From P52-10 sp041397365 (lineage in GTDB: Bacteria; Pseudomonadota; Alphaproteobacteria; Rhizobiales; Xanthobacteraceae), in the NCBI GenBank assembly GCA_041397365.1, contig JAWKWT010000008.1, forward strand, positions 203,938 through 267,937: DNA of 64,000 nucleotides, in the 5' to 3' direction. Of this stretch, positions 35,052 to 45,997 are shown piece after piece; the stretch's first letter is position 1; each line of letters begins with the position of its first letter. A program made the translations under genes and the position numbers. The notes under the pieces were generated by a model. That model saw only the letters and a list, made by a program, of their open reading frames with translations. It did no database searches and had not been told where the DNA came from.

Positions 35052-37270
35052 ATGGACGCCCCGTCCACCAGCAATTCCGGTTCATCCAAGTGGGAGCCGG
35101 CGCCGGATGCAAGCGACGTGGTGAAAAGCATCCACGCGATGCTGCATCCCCGCAACATCGTCGTGGTCGGCGCGACCGACAAGCCCGGCAACTATGCCGA
35201 GCGCATCTGGAACAACCTCGTCAAATACAATTATGCGGGCGGGATGTACCCGATCAACGCGCGCCGCGACACGATCTGGGGCGTCAAGTGCTACAAGGAT
35301 TTTAACGACCTCCCCGACAAGCCCGACCATGTGCTGGTGCTGGTCCCGGCGCGGTTCGCCGTGCAGGTGATCCGCGATGCCGCCGCCGCCGGCGCGCGCT
35401 CGGCGACCATCGTCACCTCGGGCTTCAGCGAGCTTGAGGACGAGGCCAGCCAGCAGCTCGCCGTCGAGCTGAAGCAGGCGATCCAGGAAACCGGCCTCGC
35501 CGTGACCGGGCCGAACTGCCTCGGCAACCTGTCGTCCGGCGAGCGCATCTTCACCAATACCGACGAGCGCCCGGTGCAGATGGTCGCAGGCCCCGTCGCC
35601 GTCGCCGGCCAGTCCGGCGCGGTGGTGATGCAGATCCGCCAGGCGCTGGAGGATCGCGGCATCGACGTCGGCTACATGGTGACGACCGGCAACGAATCCG
35701 GCCTGGAGACGCCGGACTTCATGGCCTATTTCGCCGCCGATCCGAGCATCCGCGTGATCGTCGTCTACCTCGAAGGCGTGCGGAACACGAAGTCCTTCCG
35801 CGACGCCTGCAAGGCGGCCCGCGCCGCCGGCAAGCCGATCATCGCCCTGAAACTCGGCGCATCCGAGGGCGGCCGCGCCGCGGCGATGGCGCATACCGGC
35901 GCCCTGGCCGGCTCGATCGAAACCTTCGACGCGATCTCGACCCGCGAGGGCGTGGTGCGCGTGCGCGGCCTCGACGAGCTGATCGAGACGACCGAATGCT
36001 TCGTGCATGTGAAGCCGCCGAAGAGCGACCGCCTCGCGGCCGTCACCCTGTCCGGCGGCAAGCGCGGCCTGATGATCGACGCCTTCTCCTCGGCCGGCCT
36101 GAACTTCAAGCCGCTGAGCAAAAGTCTCAGCGCCAATCTCAGCAAGATGCTCGGACCGGGCAGCATCGTCGGCAACCCGCTCGACGCCGGCTTTGCCGCC
36201 GTGGTCGATCCGGGCGTCTACATGCAGTCGATCAAGCTGATGATCGAGGACCCGGACACCGACATCGTCATCATCGACGCCGAATTCCCGAAGGCGCCGC
36301 ATGAGCTTCGCGAGCGCAATATCGGCCTCGTCAACGAGATGGCGGGCGCGGCCTCGAAGCCGGTGGTCTATGTCAGCGCGCTATCGGTCGGCTTCACCGA
36401 GCACACCAAGAAGGTGCGCCAGGCCAACAAGAATGTCGCGGTGATGCAGGGCACAGACCGCGCGGTGGGCGCGATCAAGCAGTTGATCGAGTACACGCGT
36501 CTGCGCAAGAACGTGCCGGACGTAAAATCGTCGTCCAGCGCCTCGGCCAAATCCGCGCTCGAAAAGGCGCTGAAGGCGGCGACGGGCGCGGCGCTCGACG
36601 AGGTCGCCTCGAAGAAGCTGCTGAAGGCTTACGGCATTCCGGTGTCGAAGGAGGAGATCGCGACCACCGCCAACGACGCGGCCAAGATCGCCAAGAAGAT
36701 CGGCTTCCCGGTCGTCGCCAAGGTCGTCAGCGAGCAGATCCTGCACAAGTCGGATGTCGGCGGCGTGGTGCTCAACCTGAAGACCGCGGCCGAGGTGAAG
36801 AAAGCCTTCAACGACATCATGGCGCGCATGAAGAAGATCAAGGGCAAGCCCGTGATCGAGGGCATACTGATCGCGCAGATGGTCAAGGCCGATCTCGAAC
36901 TTGTCGTCGGCGGCTCGCTCGACGCCGAGATGGGTCCGGTGGTGCTGTTCGGCACCGGCGGCGTCGACATCGAACTGATGAAGGACGTGGCCCTTGCCGG
37001 CGCGCCGCTCGACGCCGACGACGCCAAGGCGCTCATCAACCGCACCAAGGCTGGCGTGAAGCTGAAGGGCTATCGCGGCAAGCCGGCCCTGCACGAGCCG
37101 TCGGTCGTCAAGGCGCTGGTCGGCCTGTCCAACCTGATGGCCGACGCCAACGGCCGGATCGCCTCGATCGACGTCAATCCGTTCCTCATCAACCCGAAGA
37201 CCGGCGTCGCGGTGGACGGTCTGATCGTGCTGAACAACGAGCCGCGAAGAAAAGCGCCGCGAAGCACTGA
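35052..37270 (+). CDS. Acyl-CoA synthetase (ADP/NDP-forming), fused alpha and beta subunits; frameshift at the last codons
   Basis: About 740 aa. Converts acyl-CoA, ADP and phosphate to acid, CoA and ATP, or the reverse. Order: CoA-binding domain (LHPRNIVVVGATDKPGNYAE, VTGPNCLGNLSSGER), succinyl-CoA-ligase-like domain with the phosphohistidine in AAAMAHTGALAGS, then the ATP-grasp beta part (KLLKAYGIPVSKEE, GFPVVAKVVSEQILHKSDVG, VLFGTGGVDIELMKD). Near 37243 one base appears lost: restoring it gives NEPAKKSAAKH and the TGA at 37268-37270; without it the frame runs on wrongly to 37610. Divergent from the acyl-CoA dehydrogenase operon and convergent with the indolepyruvate oxidoreductase. Confidence 0.9.
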
Positions 37271-37316
37271 GCGCGTTTCGACGCATTGCCGCTTCTTCAG
37301 CGCATTACCACGACGA

Positions 37317-37340
37317 ACGGCCGGGCTTGTCCCGCCGTTT
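37317..37340. repeat. Palindromic repeat family 2, copy 3 (imperfect)
   Basis: AACGGCCGGG-CTTGT-CCCGCCGTT, the family 2 hairpin in reverse orientation with one arm base missing, possibly another sequence error. It lies between the convergent ends of the acyl-CoA synthetase and the oxidoreductase genes and may serve as a shared terminator. Confidence 0.6.
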
Positions 37341-37358
37341 CATTGCTGGCAGGCTACC

Positions 37359-40300
37359 CTACTCGCCGCCATCGACGGCGCCGACCAAGGGCGGCGGATT
37401 GTCGAGATCGCCGAGCAACCTCAATCGCTTCGCCCGCGCCTGCGCGACGGACTTTTCCTTCACCGGACCATAGCCGCGGATATCTTCCGGCAACGACAGC
37501 AAAGCGCGCGCGATCGGCGCGGTCTGCTCCGACAGATTTGCGAGCACGGCTTCGACATCGGCCTCGAACCGGCGATCAGCTCGCGCTCCAGCTTGCGGTC
37601 CTTGGAGTAGCCGAACGGATCGAACGGCGTCCCGCGAAGCCCCTTCAGCCGCGCGAGCAGCCGGAAACCGCTCATCATCGACGGACCGAACGTCCGTTTC
37701 TTCGGGCGGCCGATGCCGTCATCGGCGCTCGACAGGAACGGTGGCGCAAGATGATAGCTCAGCTTGAAATCGCCCTCGAACTGATCGCGCAGCTGCCGCT
37801 CGAACGATCCGTCCGTATAGAGCCGCGCCACCTCGTACTCGTCCTTATAGGCAAGCAGCTTGGCGTAACCTAGCGCCACCGCCCTCGGCAGTTCATCGCC
37901 AAGCCCCGCATCGTGCGCCGCCTTCGACACGCGCGACGAGCCGCCGATAGCGATCCGCCAGCGCCGCATTTTGGTAGCCGCCAGGTGTCCGGCGCGATGG
38001 GCGATCAATTCGTCCAGCATCATCTCCGCCGGTGTCTTCGCCACCGCGACCTCATCGACGAGCATCGCCGCGACGCGCGACGGATCGACGAACGCCAGCC
38101 GCCCGAGCCGGAAAGCCAGCGTGTTCATCTTCACCGACACGCCGTTGACGCCGATCGCCTGCTCGATCGACCTGGGCGGCAACCGGCAAGAGTCCCTTCT
38201 GATAGGCGTAGCCCATCATCATGATGTTGGTGGCGATGGTGTCGCCGAGCAGCGACTCCGCGACATGTGAAATCGAAGAAGGTCGAATTCGCCGCAGCGA
38301 AGCTTCGAGCACATGGTTGACCTTGCCGCGTTGGAAGTCGAATTTATCGCGGATGAAGTCCGCGATCGAACGATGCGTTGATGATGCCTTGCGTGCGCTG
38401 CGCCTCACACAGCGAAATGCTCTCCTTCGCCACGGCGACGACCTCATCCGCCGCGAGCAGCAGGTCCGCCGTTCCGGTGACGATGCGCGAACACGTCACG
38501 TCCTCGGTGTTCCGCGACAGCCGCACATGGCTCAGCACCGCGCCGCCCTTCTGCGCGAGGCCGCTCATATCGAGGATCATGCTGGCCTTGCCCTCGATAT
38601 GCGCCGCCATGCCGAGTAGCGCGCCGATCGTCAGCACGCCCGTTCCGCCGACGCCGGCGACCGCGACGTTGTAGGGGCGATCGAGCGAGGGCACCGAGTC
38701 GGGCGGCGGCAGCGTGCCGAAATCGCCGAGATCGGCCGGCGCGCGCTTGCGCAGCGTCCCGCCGTCGATGGTGACGAAGGACGGACAAAAACCTTTGACG
38801 CAGGAATAATCCTTGTTGCAGCTCGACTGGTTAATCGCGCGCTTGCGGCCGAACTCGGTTTCCAACGGCTCCACAGAAATGCAGTTCGACTGCACCGAGC
38901 AATCGCCGCACCCCTCGCACACGGCGGCGTTAATCATCACACGCCGCTGCGGGTCCTCCATCAGGCCGCGCTTGCGGCGGCGGCGCTTTTCCGCGGCGCA
39001 TGTCTGCACGAAGACGATGGCCGAGCAGCCTTTCGTCTCGCGCAGCGTTTCCATCACATGCTGCAACTCATCGCGATGCGCGACCTTGGTGCCCGGTGCG
39101 ATGCTGGAAGCCGGATAGTCGCTCGGATTCTCCGACACGAGATAAATCTCGCTGATGCCTTCGCTGTGCAACTGGAAGGTGATCTTCTGCGGCGACAGAT
39201 CGCCGTCGACATGCTGGCCGCCGGTCATCGCCACGGCGTCGTTGTAGAGAATCTTGTAGGTGATGTTGGCCTTCGAGGCGATCGCCTGGCGGATCGCCAG
39301 ACTGCCCGAATGGAAATAGGTGCCATCGCCGACATTGGCGAAGATGTGCTTCTCATTGGTGAACGGCGCGATGCCGGTCCACGGCACGCCCTCGCCGCCC
39401 ATATGCGTGAACGTCTCGGTGCTCCGGTCCATCCATAGCGTCATGAAGTGGCAGCCGATGCCGGCCAGCGCGCGGCTGCCTTCGGGCACCTTGGTCGAGG
39501 TGTTGTGCGGGCAGCCCGAGCAGAAATACGGCGTGCGCGTCACCGGCGCGATCGCCTGCACCTGCGACGCCTCGCGGCCGTGAAACCAGTCCGCCTTCGC
39601 TCGCAACAGCGCAGCGATCTCCGGATCGATCTCCATCGCCAACAGCCGGTCGGTGATCGAGGTCGCGACGCGGGCGACGCTGATCTCCTCGGCGAAGGGC
39701 AGAAAGCGCTTGTCGTGCTCGTCCATCTTGCCGACGATGCGCGGCCGCACGTCGTCGCGCCAGTTGAACAGCTCCTGCTTCACCTGGTTCTCGACGATCT
39801 CGCGCCGTTCCTCGAAGATGAGGATTTCTTCCAGCCCCACCGCGAACTGGCGCACGCCTTCCGGCTCCAGCGGCCATGGCATGCCGATCTTGTAAAGCCG
39901 CAGCCCGATCCGCGCGGCGACCTCCGGCGTGACACCGAGTTCGCGCAGCGCCTGCCGTACATCCTCATAGCTCTTGCCGGACGCCATGATGCCGAAACGC
40001 GCCTTCGGCGAATCCATCGTCACGCGGTTCACCTTGTTGGCGCGCGCGAAGGCGATGGCGGCGAAGCCTTTGTAGTCCTGCAAGCGGCGGTCCTGCTCGT
40101 AGCGGTCGTCCGGCCAGCGCAGATTGAGTCCGCCCGGCGGCATCTCGAAGTCCGGCGGAATGATGAAGGGCTTCATCTCGTCGGCAAGATTGATCTCGGC
40201 CGTCGTCTCGACGGTTTCGGTAATGACCTTCATGCCGACCCAACAGCCGGAATAGCGCGACATGGCGATGCCGAGCAGTCCCATCTCGATCATCTCATGG

Positions 40301-40833
40301 ACGCTCGACGGATAGAGATACGGCATCAGCGCGGAGATGAAGGCGTGATCCGACTGATGCGGAACGGTGGAAGATTTCGCGCCGTGATCGTCGCCGGCCA
40401 GGCACAGCACGCCACCGTTCCTGGCGGAGCCGGCGGCATTGCCGTGACGGAAGACATCGCCGCACCGGTCTACGCCCGGCCCCTTGCCGTACCAGATGCC
40501 GACCACGCCGTCGTGCTTCGCGCCGGGCGAGAGGTGAAGTTGCTGCGATCCCCAGACGGCGGTGGCGGCAAGGTCCTCGTTCACGCCGGGCTGAAAGCGG
40601 ATGCCGTGTTCGTCGAGATGTTTTCGCGCCGCCATCAATTGCTGGTCGTAGCCGCCGAGCGGCGAGCCGCGATAGCCGGAAATGAAGGCCGCGGTATTGA
40701 GGCCGCTGGCGCGGTCGCGACGGATCTGCGCCATCGGAAGGCGAACCAGCGCCTGCGTGCCCGTCAGGAAGACATGCCCGGTGCGCGCCGTGTATTTCTG
40801 ATCGAGACTGATCGGGCCCTGATTGATTCCCAT
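37359..40833 (-). pseudogene. Indolepyruvate:ferredoxin oxidoreductase family protein (single chain), three frameshifts near the 3' end
   Basis: About 1,158 residues after repair: a one-chain 2-oxoacid:ferredoxin oxidoreductase that oxidatively decarboxylates 2-oxoacids (aryl pyruvates or branched-chain) to acyl-CoA. Order: pyrimidine-binding alpha domain (RGSPLGGYDQQL, GVNEDLAATAVWGSQQ), TPP-binding beta domain (FCSGCPHNTST, NVGDGTYFHSGSLAIRQA, YNDAVAMTGGQ), 4Fe-4S segment CEGCGDCSVQSNC, gamma domain (VAGVGGTGVLTIGALL) and the C-terminal DUF6537-type part (GRLAFVDPSR, SYHLAPPFLS). Breaks near 38374, 38178 and 37569; the last is cured by one C (IARFEADVEAVLANL). The first 830 residues are intact. 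The start at 40833 gives MGINQGPISLDQKY. Confidence 0.9.
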
Positions 40834-41075
40834 AACTGCCTCTGAATCCGATTGCCTCGAAAGCGGCCGGAGCAACTTCGCCGTCGCGTTCTTGGAAGCA
40901 ATCTAAATATGTTCGCGAAGCAAAAGCATCAAGTTTCTCTCGCCATGTGCTGGCGGCCTGCCTTTCGCAATTTCATGGCTGCCGCAGCGTGCAAAAACGG
41001 CCCGTCATTGCGCGTTTGGCGCGTCCAACGACGCAATGATGCGAGCTTTGTGTGCAGTGCGATGGCGCGACTCAG

Positions 41076-41123
41076 CGCATGATCTTGGTCCGAAAACCGG
41101 TTCCCACTTTTCGGGATCATGCG
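41076..41123. repeat. Palindromic repeat family 1, copy D
   Basis: CGCATGATC...GATCATGCG, inner stem CCGAAAA/TTTTCGG. It ends at the base immediately before the stop codon complement of the TRIC-type channel gene (41124), so the element begins directly after that gene's last base. Confidence 0.85.
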
Positions 41124-41762
41124 TTAATCCCAGTCGCGCGAATAGACGAATTTCGGCATCTCCCAGCGATAGCGAATCGCCAGCAGTCGGAACGTGATGC
41201 CGACGATGAAGGTGACGAGGATCGCCACATCCGTATGCACACCGCCGTGCAGCGCACCTACATATACAGCGCCGGTGACGACCGAGACGCTGGCGTAAAG
41301 CTCGCTGCGGAACAGCAGCGGCACGTCGTTGCACAGCACGTCGCGCAGCACGCCGCCGACGCATCCGCTGATCATCCCGGAGACGATGACGATCGCCAGC
41401 GATTGCTTCATCTCCAGCGCCACCGCGCACCCCGCGATCGTAAACACAACGAGCCCGACCGCATCGAGCACCAGAAACGCCACGCGCAGCCTGTGCATCA
41501 CGCGCGCCAGCGCGATCGTCACCGCTGCGCTGCCCCCGGCAAGCGCCAGAAGCCATGGCTCCTTCACCCATAGCAGCGGATAGTGGCCGAGCACGATGTC
41601 GCGCATCGATCCGCCACCAAGCGCGGTCACGCAGCCGAGCATGCACACGCCCATCCAGTCCATGCTGCGCCGGCCGGCGGCAAGCGCGGCCGTCATGGCT
41701 TCCGCCACGAAGCCTACGATCCAAAGCGCCGAAAGAAGCGACGGTTCAACGAAGCCGAGCAT
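41124..41762 (-). CDS. Trimeric intracellular cation (TRIC)-type channel family protein (UPF0126/YadS)
   Basis: 212 aa, seven hydrophobic helices arranged as two repeats of three. Each repeat carries the conserved loop that kinks the pore helix: GGGSMRDIVLG (about residue 50) and GGVLRDVLCN (about residue 137). Prokaryotic homologues form homotrimeric K+/Na+ channels or, in some cases, transport small amino acids. Stands alone and ends against palindromic repeat copy D. Confidence 0.9.
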   Translation of the reverse strand: MLGFVEPSLLSALWIVGFVAEAMTAALAAGRRSMDWMGVCMLGCVTALGGGSMRDIVLGHYPLLWVKEPWLLALAGGSAAVTIALARVMHRLRVAFLVLDAVGLVVFTIAGCAVALEMKQSLAIVIVSGMISGCVGGVLRDVLCNDVPLLFRSELYASVSVVTGAVYVGALHGGVHTDVAILVTFIVGITFRLLAIRYRWEMPKFVYSRDWD

Positions 41763-41924
41763 CGGGAGCCTGTGCAGGTGCGGGTAAATCTGTGCTTAGC
41801 GGCGATGCTCGGCGTTCCGGGCACGGAACTCAAGCCGCCCGGTTCCCTCGTGAACAGAAAAGAATTTTGGAACGACTTCCGCGAACAGCAATTGACCCGT
41901 CACGCATTCGCATGGAGGACCGAG

Positions 41925-42311
41925 ATGGCCTATCGACCGAACGACCCGAACGATCCTTTCATCAGACCGCTGGGCGACGCGCCGCCGCCGATGACGGACC
42001 CGGCGCTCGAACCGACCCGCTATGAGGAAGAGAGCGGAATCAGCGGCGCGCGCATCGCGCTTTATGCCGTGGCCGTGCTGGCGATCGTCGGCGCGCTGTT
42101 CTACGGCATGTCGGGCACGACGACCACCGACAGGGCCGGCGATCCGCCCGTGAGCAATATGGCGGCCGAGCGCCCGGTGACGCCGCCGCCCGCGGTGCGC
42201 GACGTGACGCCGCGCAGCAACACCGAGCCGGGCATGACGACTGGCGCGGCACCGGCGCAAACGCCGCCGGCAACGCCGGCTCCCGCGAACCCGGCGGGAC
42301 GCGCGCAGTAA
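41925..42311 (+). CDS. Hypothetical single-pass membrane protein, Pro/Thr/Ala-rich tail
   Basis: 128 aa from the ATG at 41925, fixed by a GGAGG ribosome site at 41914-41918, 6 bases upstream. Soluble N-terminus (MAYRPNDPNDPFIRPLGDAP), one transmembrane helix at about residues 43-62 (IALYAVAVLAIVGALFYGM), and a periplasmic low-complexity tail of Pro, Thr and Ala. No family is recognised. Stands between the TRIC-type gene (divergent) and a TctC protein (convergent). Confidence 0.75.
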   Translation: MAYRPNDPNDPFIRPLGDAPPPMTDPALEPTRYEEESGISGARIALYAVAVLAIVGALFYGMSGTTTTDRAGDPPVSNMAAERPVTPPPAVRDVTPRSNTEPGMTTGAAPAQTPPATPAPANPAGRAQ

Positions 42312-42390
42312 CGGAAACTAAACTAGCGTTGAAACGATAGCGCGGCAGTCATCCTCGGATTGCTGCCGCGCTCGGTGCGACGCTGCTCGC

Positions 42391-43386
42391 TTATGGATTT
42401 TCGATCTTGATGCCGGCGTCCTGAACCACCTTGCGCCATCGCGCCACTTCGCTCGTGACGAACTTGCCGAAGTCGCCGCGCGTGAGGGTCGGGATCGGCG
42501 ATCCGTTTTTCTTCCACGCCTCCTTGATCGCATCAGAGGCAAGCGCCTTCTGCAATTCGGCGGTGGCCTTCTCGATAATGTCCGCCGGCGTGCCCTTAGG
42601 CGCCCACAACGCATACCAAGTCGATACCTCGTATCCCTTCAGTCCGGCTTCGGCTGCGGTTGGAACGTCCGGGATCGCCGGCGAGCGGTTCGGCGCCGCG
42701 ACGGCGAGCGCGCGCAACGAGCCACCCTGAATCTGGTTGGCCGAGGAGCCGAGACCGTCAAACATGACGTGGACATGTCCGGCCACCAGATCCTGCATCG
42801 CCGGCCCTGCCCCGCGATACGGCACGTGATTGAGTTTCACACCGGTCAGGATCTTGAACAATTCGCCGGCCAACTGATGTGTCGTGCCAACTCCGGCCGA
42901 TGCATAATTGACCTTGTCCGGATTGGCCTTCGCATAGGCGATGAACTCGGCGAGCGTCTTCGCCTCCACCTTTCCCGGATTGACGACGATCACCTGGGGC
43001 GGAGTCGAGATGAGACCGATAGGAATGAAGTCCTTCTCGATGTCATAGTCGAGTTTCGGATAGAGCGACGGCGCGATTGCGTGGTGGGCTGCGCCGACGA
43101 ACAGCGTGTAGCCGTTCGGCTCGGCTTTCGAGGCCGCGCTTGCGCCGAGCGTTCCTCCGGCACCACCCCGGTTGTCGATCAGAAAGCGCTGATTGAGCTG
43201 CTTCTCAAGTTGAGCGGCAAGCGGACGTGCGAATGCATCGGTCCCGCCACCCGCCGGAAACGGCACGATGAGTGTCACAGGCCGTTGCGGCCAGGATTGC
43301 GCCGAGGCTGGAAACGCGGCGCAGCTCATCGCCAGAATCGTGCCGGCGCAGATGGCGGACACACCGATCCGCATGGATTTGAACAT
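42391..43386 (-). CDS. Tripartite tricarboxylate transporter (TctC/Bug) substrate-binding protein
   Basis: 331 aa. Signal peptide ending in PASAQS, then RPVTLIVPFPAGGGTDAFAR, DNRGGAGGTLGASAASKA (ligand carboxylate loop) and NYASAGVGTTHQLAGE, the Bug signatures. Like the gene at 4.9 kb it has no membrane-subunit partner nearby. The two proteins share the fold but differ along their length, so they are separate paralogues rather than a recent duplication. Confidence 0.92.
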   Translation of the reverse strand: MFKSMRIGVSAICAGTILAMSCAAFPASAQSWPQRPVTLIVPFPAGGGTDAFARPLAAQLEKQLNQRFLIDNRGGAGGTLGASAASKAEPNGYTLFVGAAHHAIAPSLYPKLDYDIEKDFIPIGLISTPPQVIVVNPGKVEAKTLAEFIAYAKANPDKVNYASAGVGTTHQLAGELFKILTGVKLNHVPYRGAGPAMQDLVAGHVHVMFDGLGSSANQIQGGSLRALAVAAPNRSPAIPDVPTAAEAGLKGYEVSTWYALWAPKGTPADIIEKATAELQKALASDAIKEAWKKNGSPIPTLTRGDFGKFVTSEVARWRKVVQDAGIKIENP

Positions 43387-43623
43387 TCCGTTTCCCCCGA
43401 TTGTCCGGGCGTTCCAGCCCGCTGGTCGGAATTACGGCATCGCCGTCAGCAATTGGCAAGCTGTCCATTAGGCGCATCGCGTCGCGAAACGGTGCGGGAT
43501 GCAGACGCCAAATCAGGCCGGAGGGATCATATCCTCCAGTACCTGCGCGCGGCCGATCCGAACGTGAAGGACCGATCAAGAACTGCAAATCCGGCCCTGT
43601 TTCACCGCAATGCGGCGATTGTC

Positions 43624-43928
43624 TCAGCAGTAAAACACCCGCCGGCGGCGGCGCGGCCGAACGACATACACCCGGCGACGGCGCGGGCGAACATAGTAGC
43701 GCCGATATGGCGACGGCGACGCCACTGCACCTGTTCCGCCGTCATCCCGTCGACGTCATCCTGCGTGGCGATGGCTGGTTCGGCCGAAGGCATATCCTGC
43801 GGCGGCACCATGTTAGGCTGCGGCGGCAACATCGGCGCGGCCTGCGCGGTGGTCGCAGCGCCAGCGGCAAGCGCCCCCGCGGCGGCCGTGAAACCCAGCG
43901 CCAGCTTGAGAAATTCGCGTCTCTCCAT
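43624..43928 (-). pseudogene. Small Tat-signal protein with Arg/Tyr-rich tail, frameshifted
   Basis: N-terminus MERREFLKLALGFTAAAGAL is a twin-arginine-like signal (R-R-E-F-L) with hydrophobic core and AQA cleavage. About 60 residues later, after TAEQVQWRRRR, the given frame reads nonsense, whereas another frame gives PYRRYYVRPRRRRVYVV and RRRRRVFYC then a TGA at 43624-43626. The 305-base length is one short of a multiple of 3. The repaired protein of about 101 aa is an exported basic protein of a type frequent in Bradyrhizobium; function unknown. Confidence 0.65.
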
Positions 43929-44069
43929 CCAACGATCCTCCGGTTTGTGGCCGCCAATATTGATGGTCCGATCGACCAGCCGCACGCGCCCACTTCTGCG
44001 CATCACAAGGTGAGCGCTCGGAAATGAACGGGTTATGAATGAATCAAGGCAAAATCCTCGCCAAACGCC

Positions 44070-45602
<1,533 letters not shown>

Positions 45603-45730
45603 TCGCGTATCCTGCCCCAATATTTTAGCCGTGGGGCGGCCCGCGCGGGGCCGCGTCTCGCTTTATCGCTTAGCATGGGTTTTTACGGGCGGAAATCGGT
45701 CGCGTCGCGCCGTTTTCCGGAAGGATCACC

Positions 45731-45997
45731 TCAGCGGCCCTGCCCCGACAGCCGCAGCACGAAAATCAGCACCTCGGCCACGGCCTTGTAGAGGTCCTGC
45801 GGGATTTCGTCGCCGAGTTCGACATTGGAGAGCGCGCCGGCCAGAACCTCGTTCTCCTCGATCGGAATGTCGTTCGCCCTGGCGACCTCGATGATCTTCT
45901 CTCCGATGGTGCCCCTGCCCTTGGCGACCACGCGCGGCGCGCCCTGCTTGTCGTAATGCAGGGCAACGGCGAGCTGCGAGCGGGTGTCGGCGCTCAT
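45731..45997 (-). CDS. FlhB C-terminal-domain protein (FlhB2-like)
   Basis: 88 aa consisting only of the cytoplasmic domain of FlhB/YscU export-gate proteins: AVALHYDKQGAPRVVAKGRG, IPIEENEVLAGAL and GDEIPQDLYKAVAEVLIFV. The autocleavage Asn-Pro-Thr-His of true FlhB is absent; only the region after it is present. Its ATG overlaps the stop of fliK by 4 bases (ATGA), so the two are translationally coupled. Pairing with FliK suggests a link to hook-length control and substrate switching, where FliK binds FlhB. Confidence 0.85.
   Translation of the reverse strand: MSADTRSQLAVALHYDKQGAPRVVAKGRGTIGEKIIEVARANDIPIEENEVLAGALSNVELGDEIPQDLYKAVAEVLIFVLRLSGQGR

Noticed and set aside
37271..37610. C-terminal extension of the acyl-CoA synthetase
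   Set aside because: Follows a one-base loss near 37243 and runs antisense into the oxidoreductase gene; the natural stop is at 37268-37270.
41014..41039. CATTGCG/CGCAATG hairpin near 41 kb as a further repeat family
   Set aside because: Single copy in the window with imperfect inner pairing; not enough to call a family.
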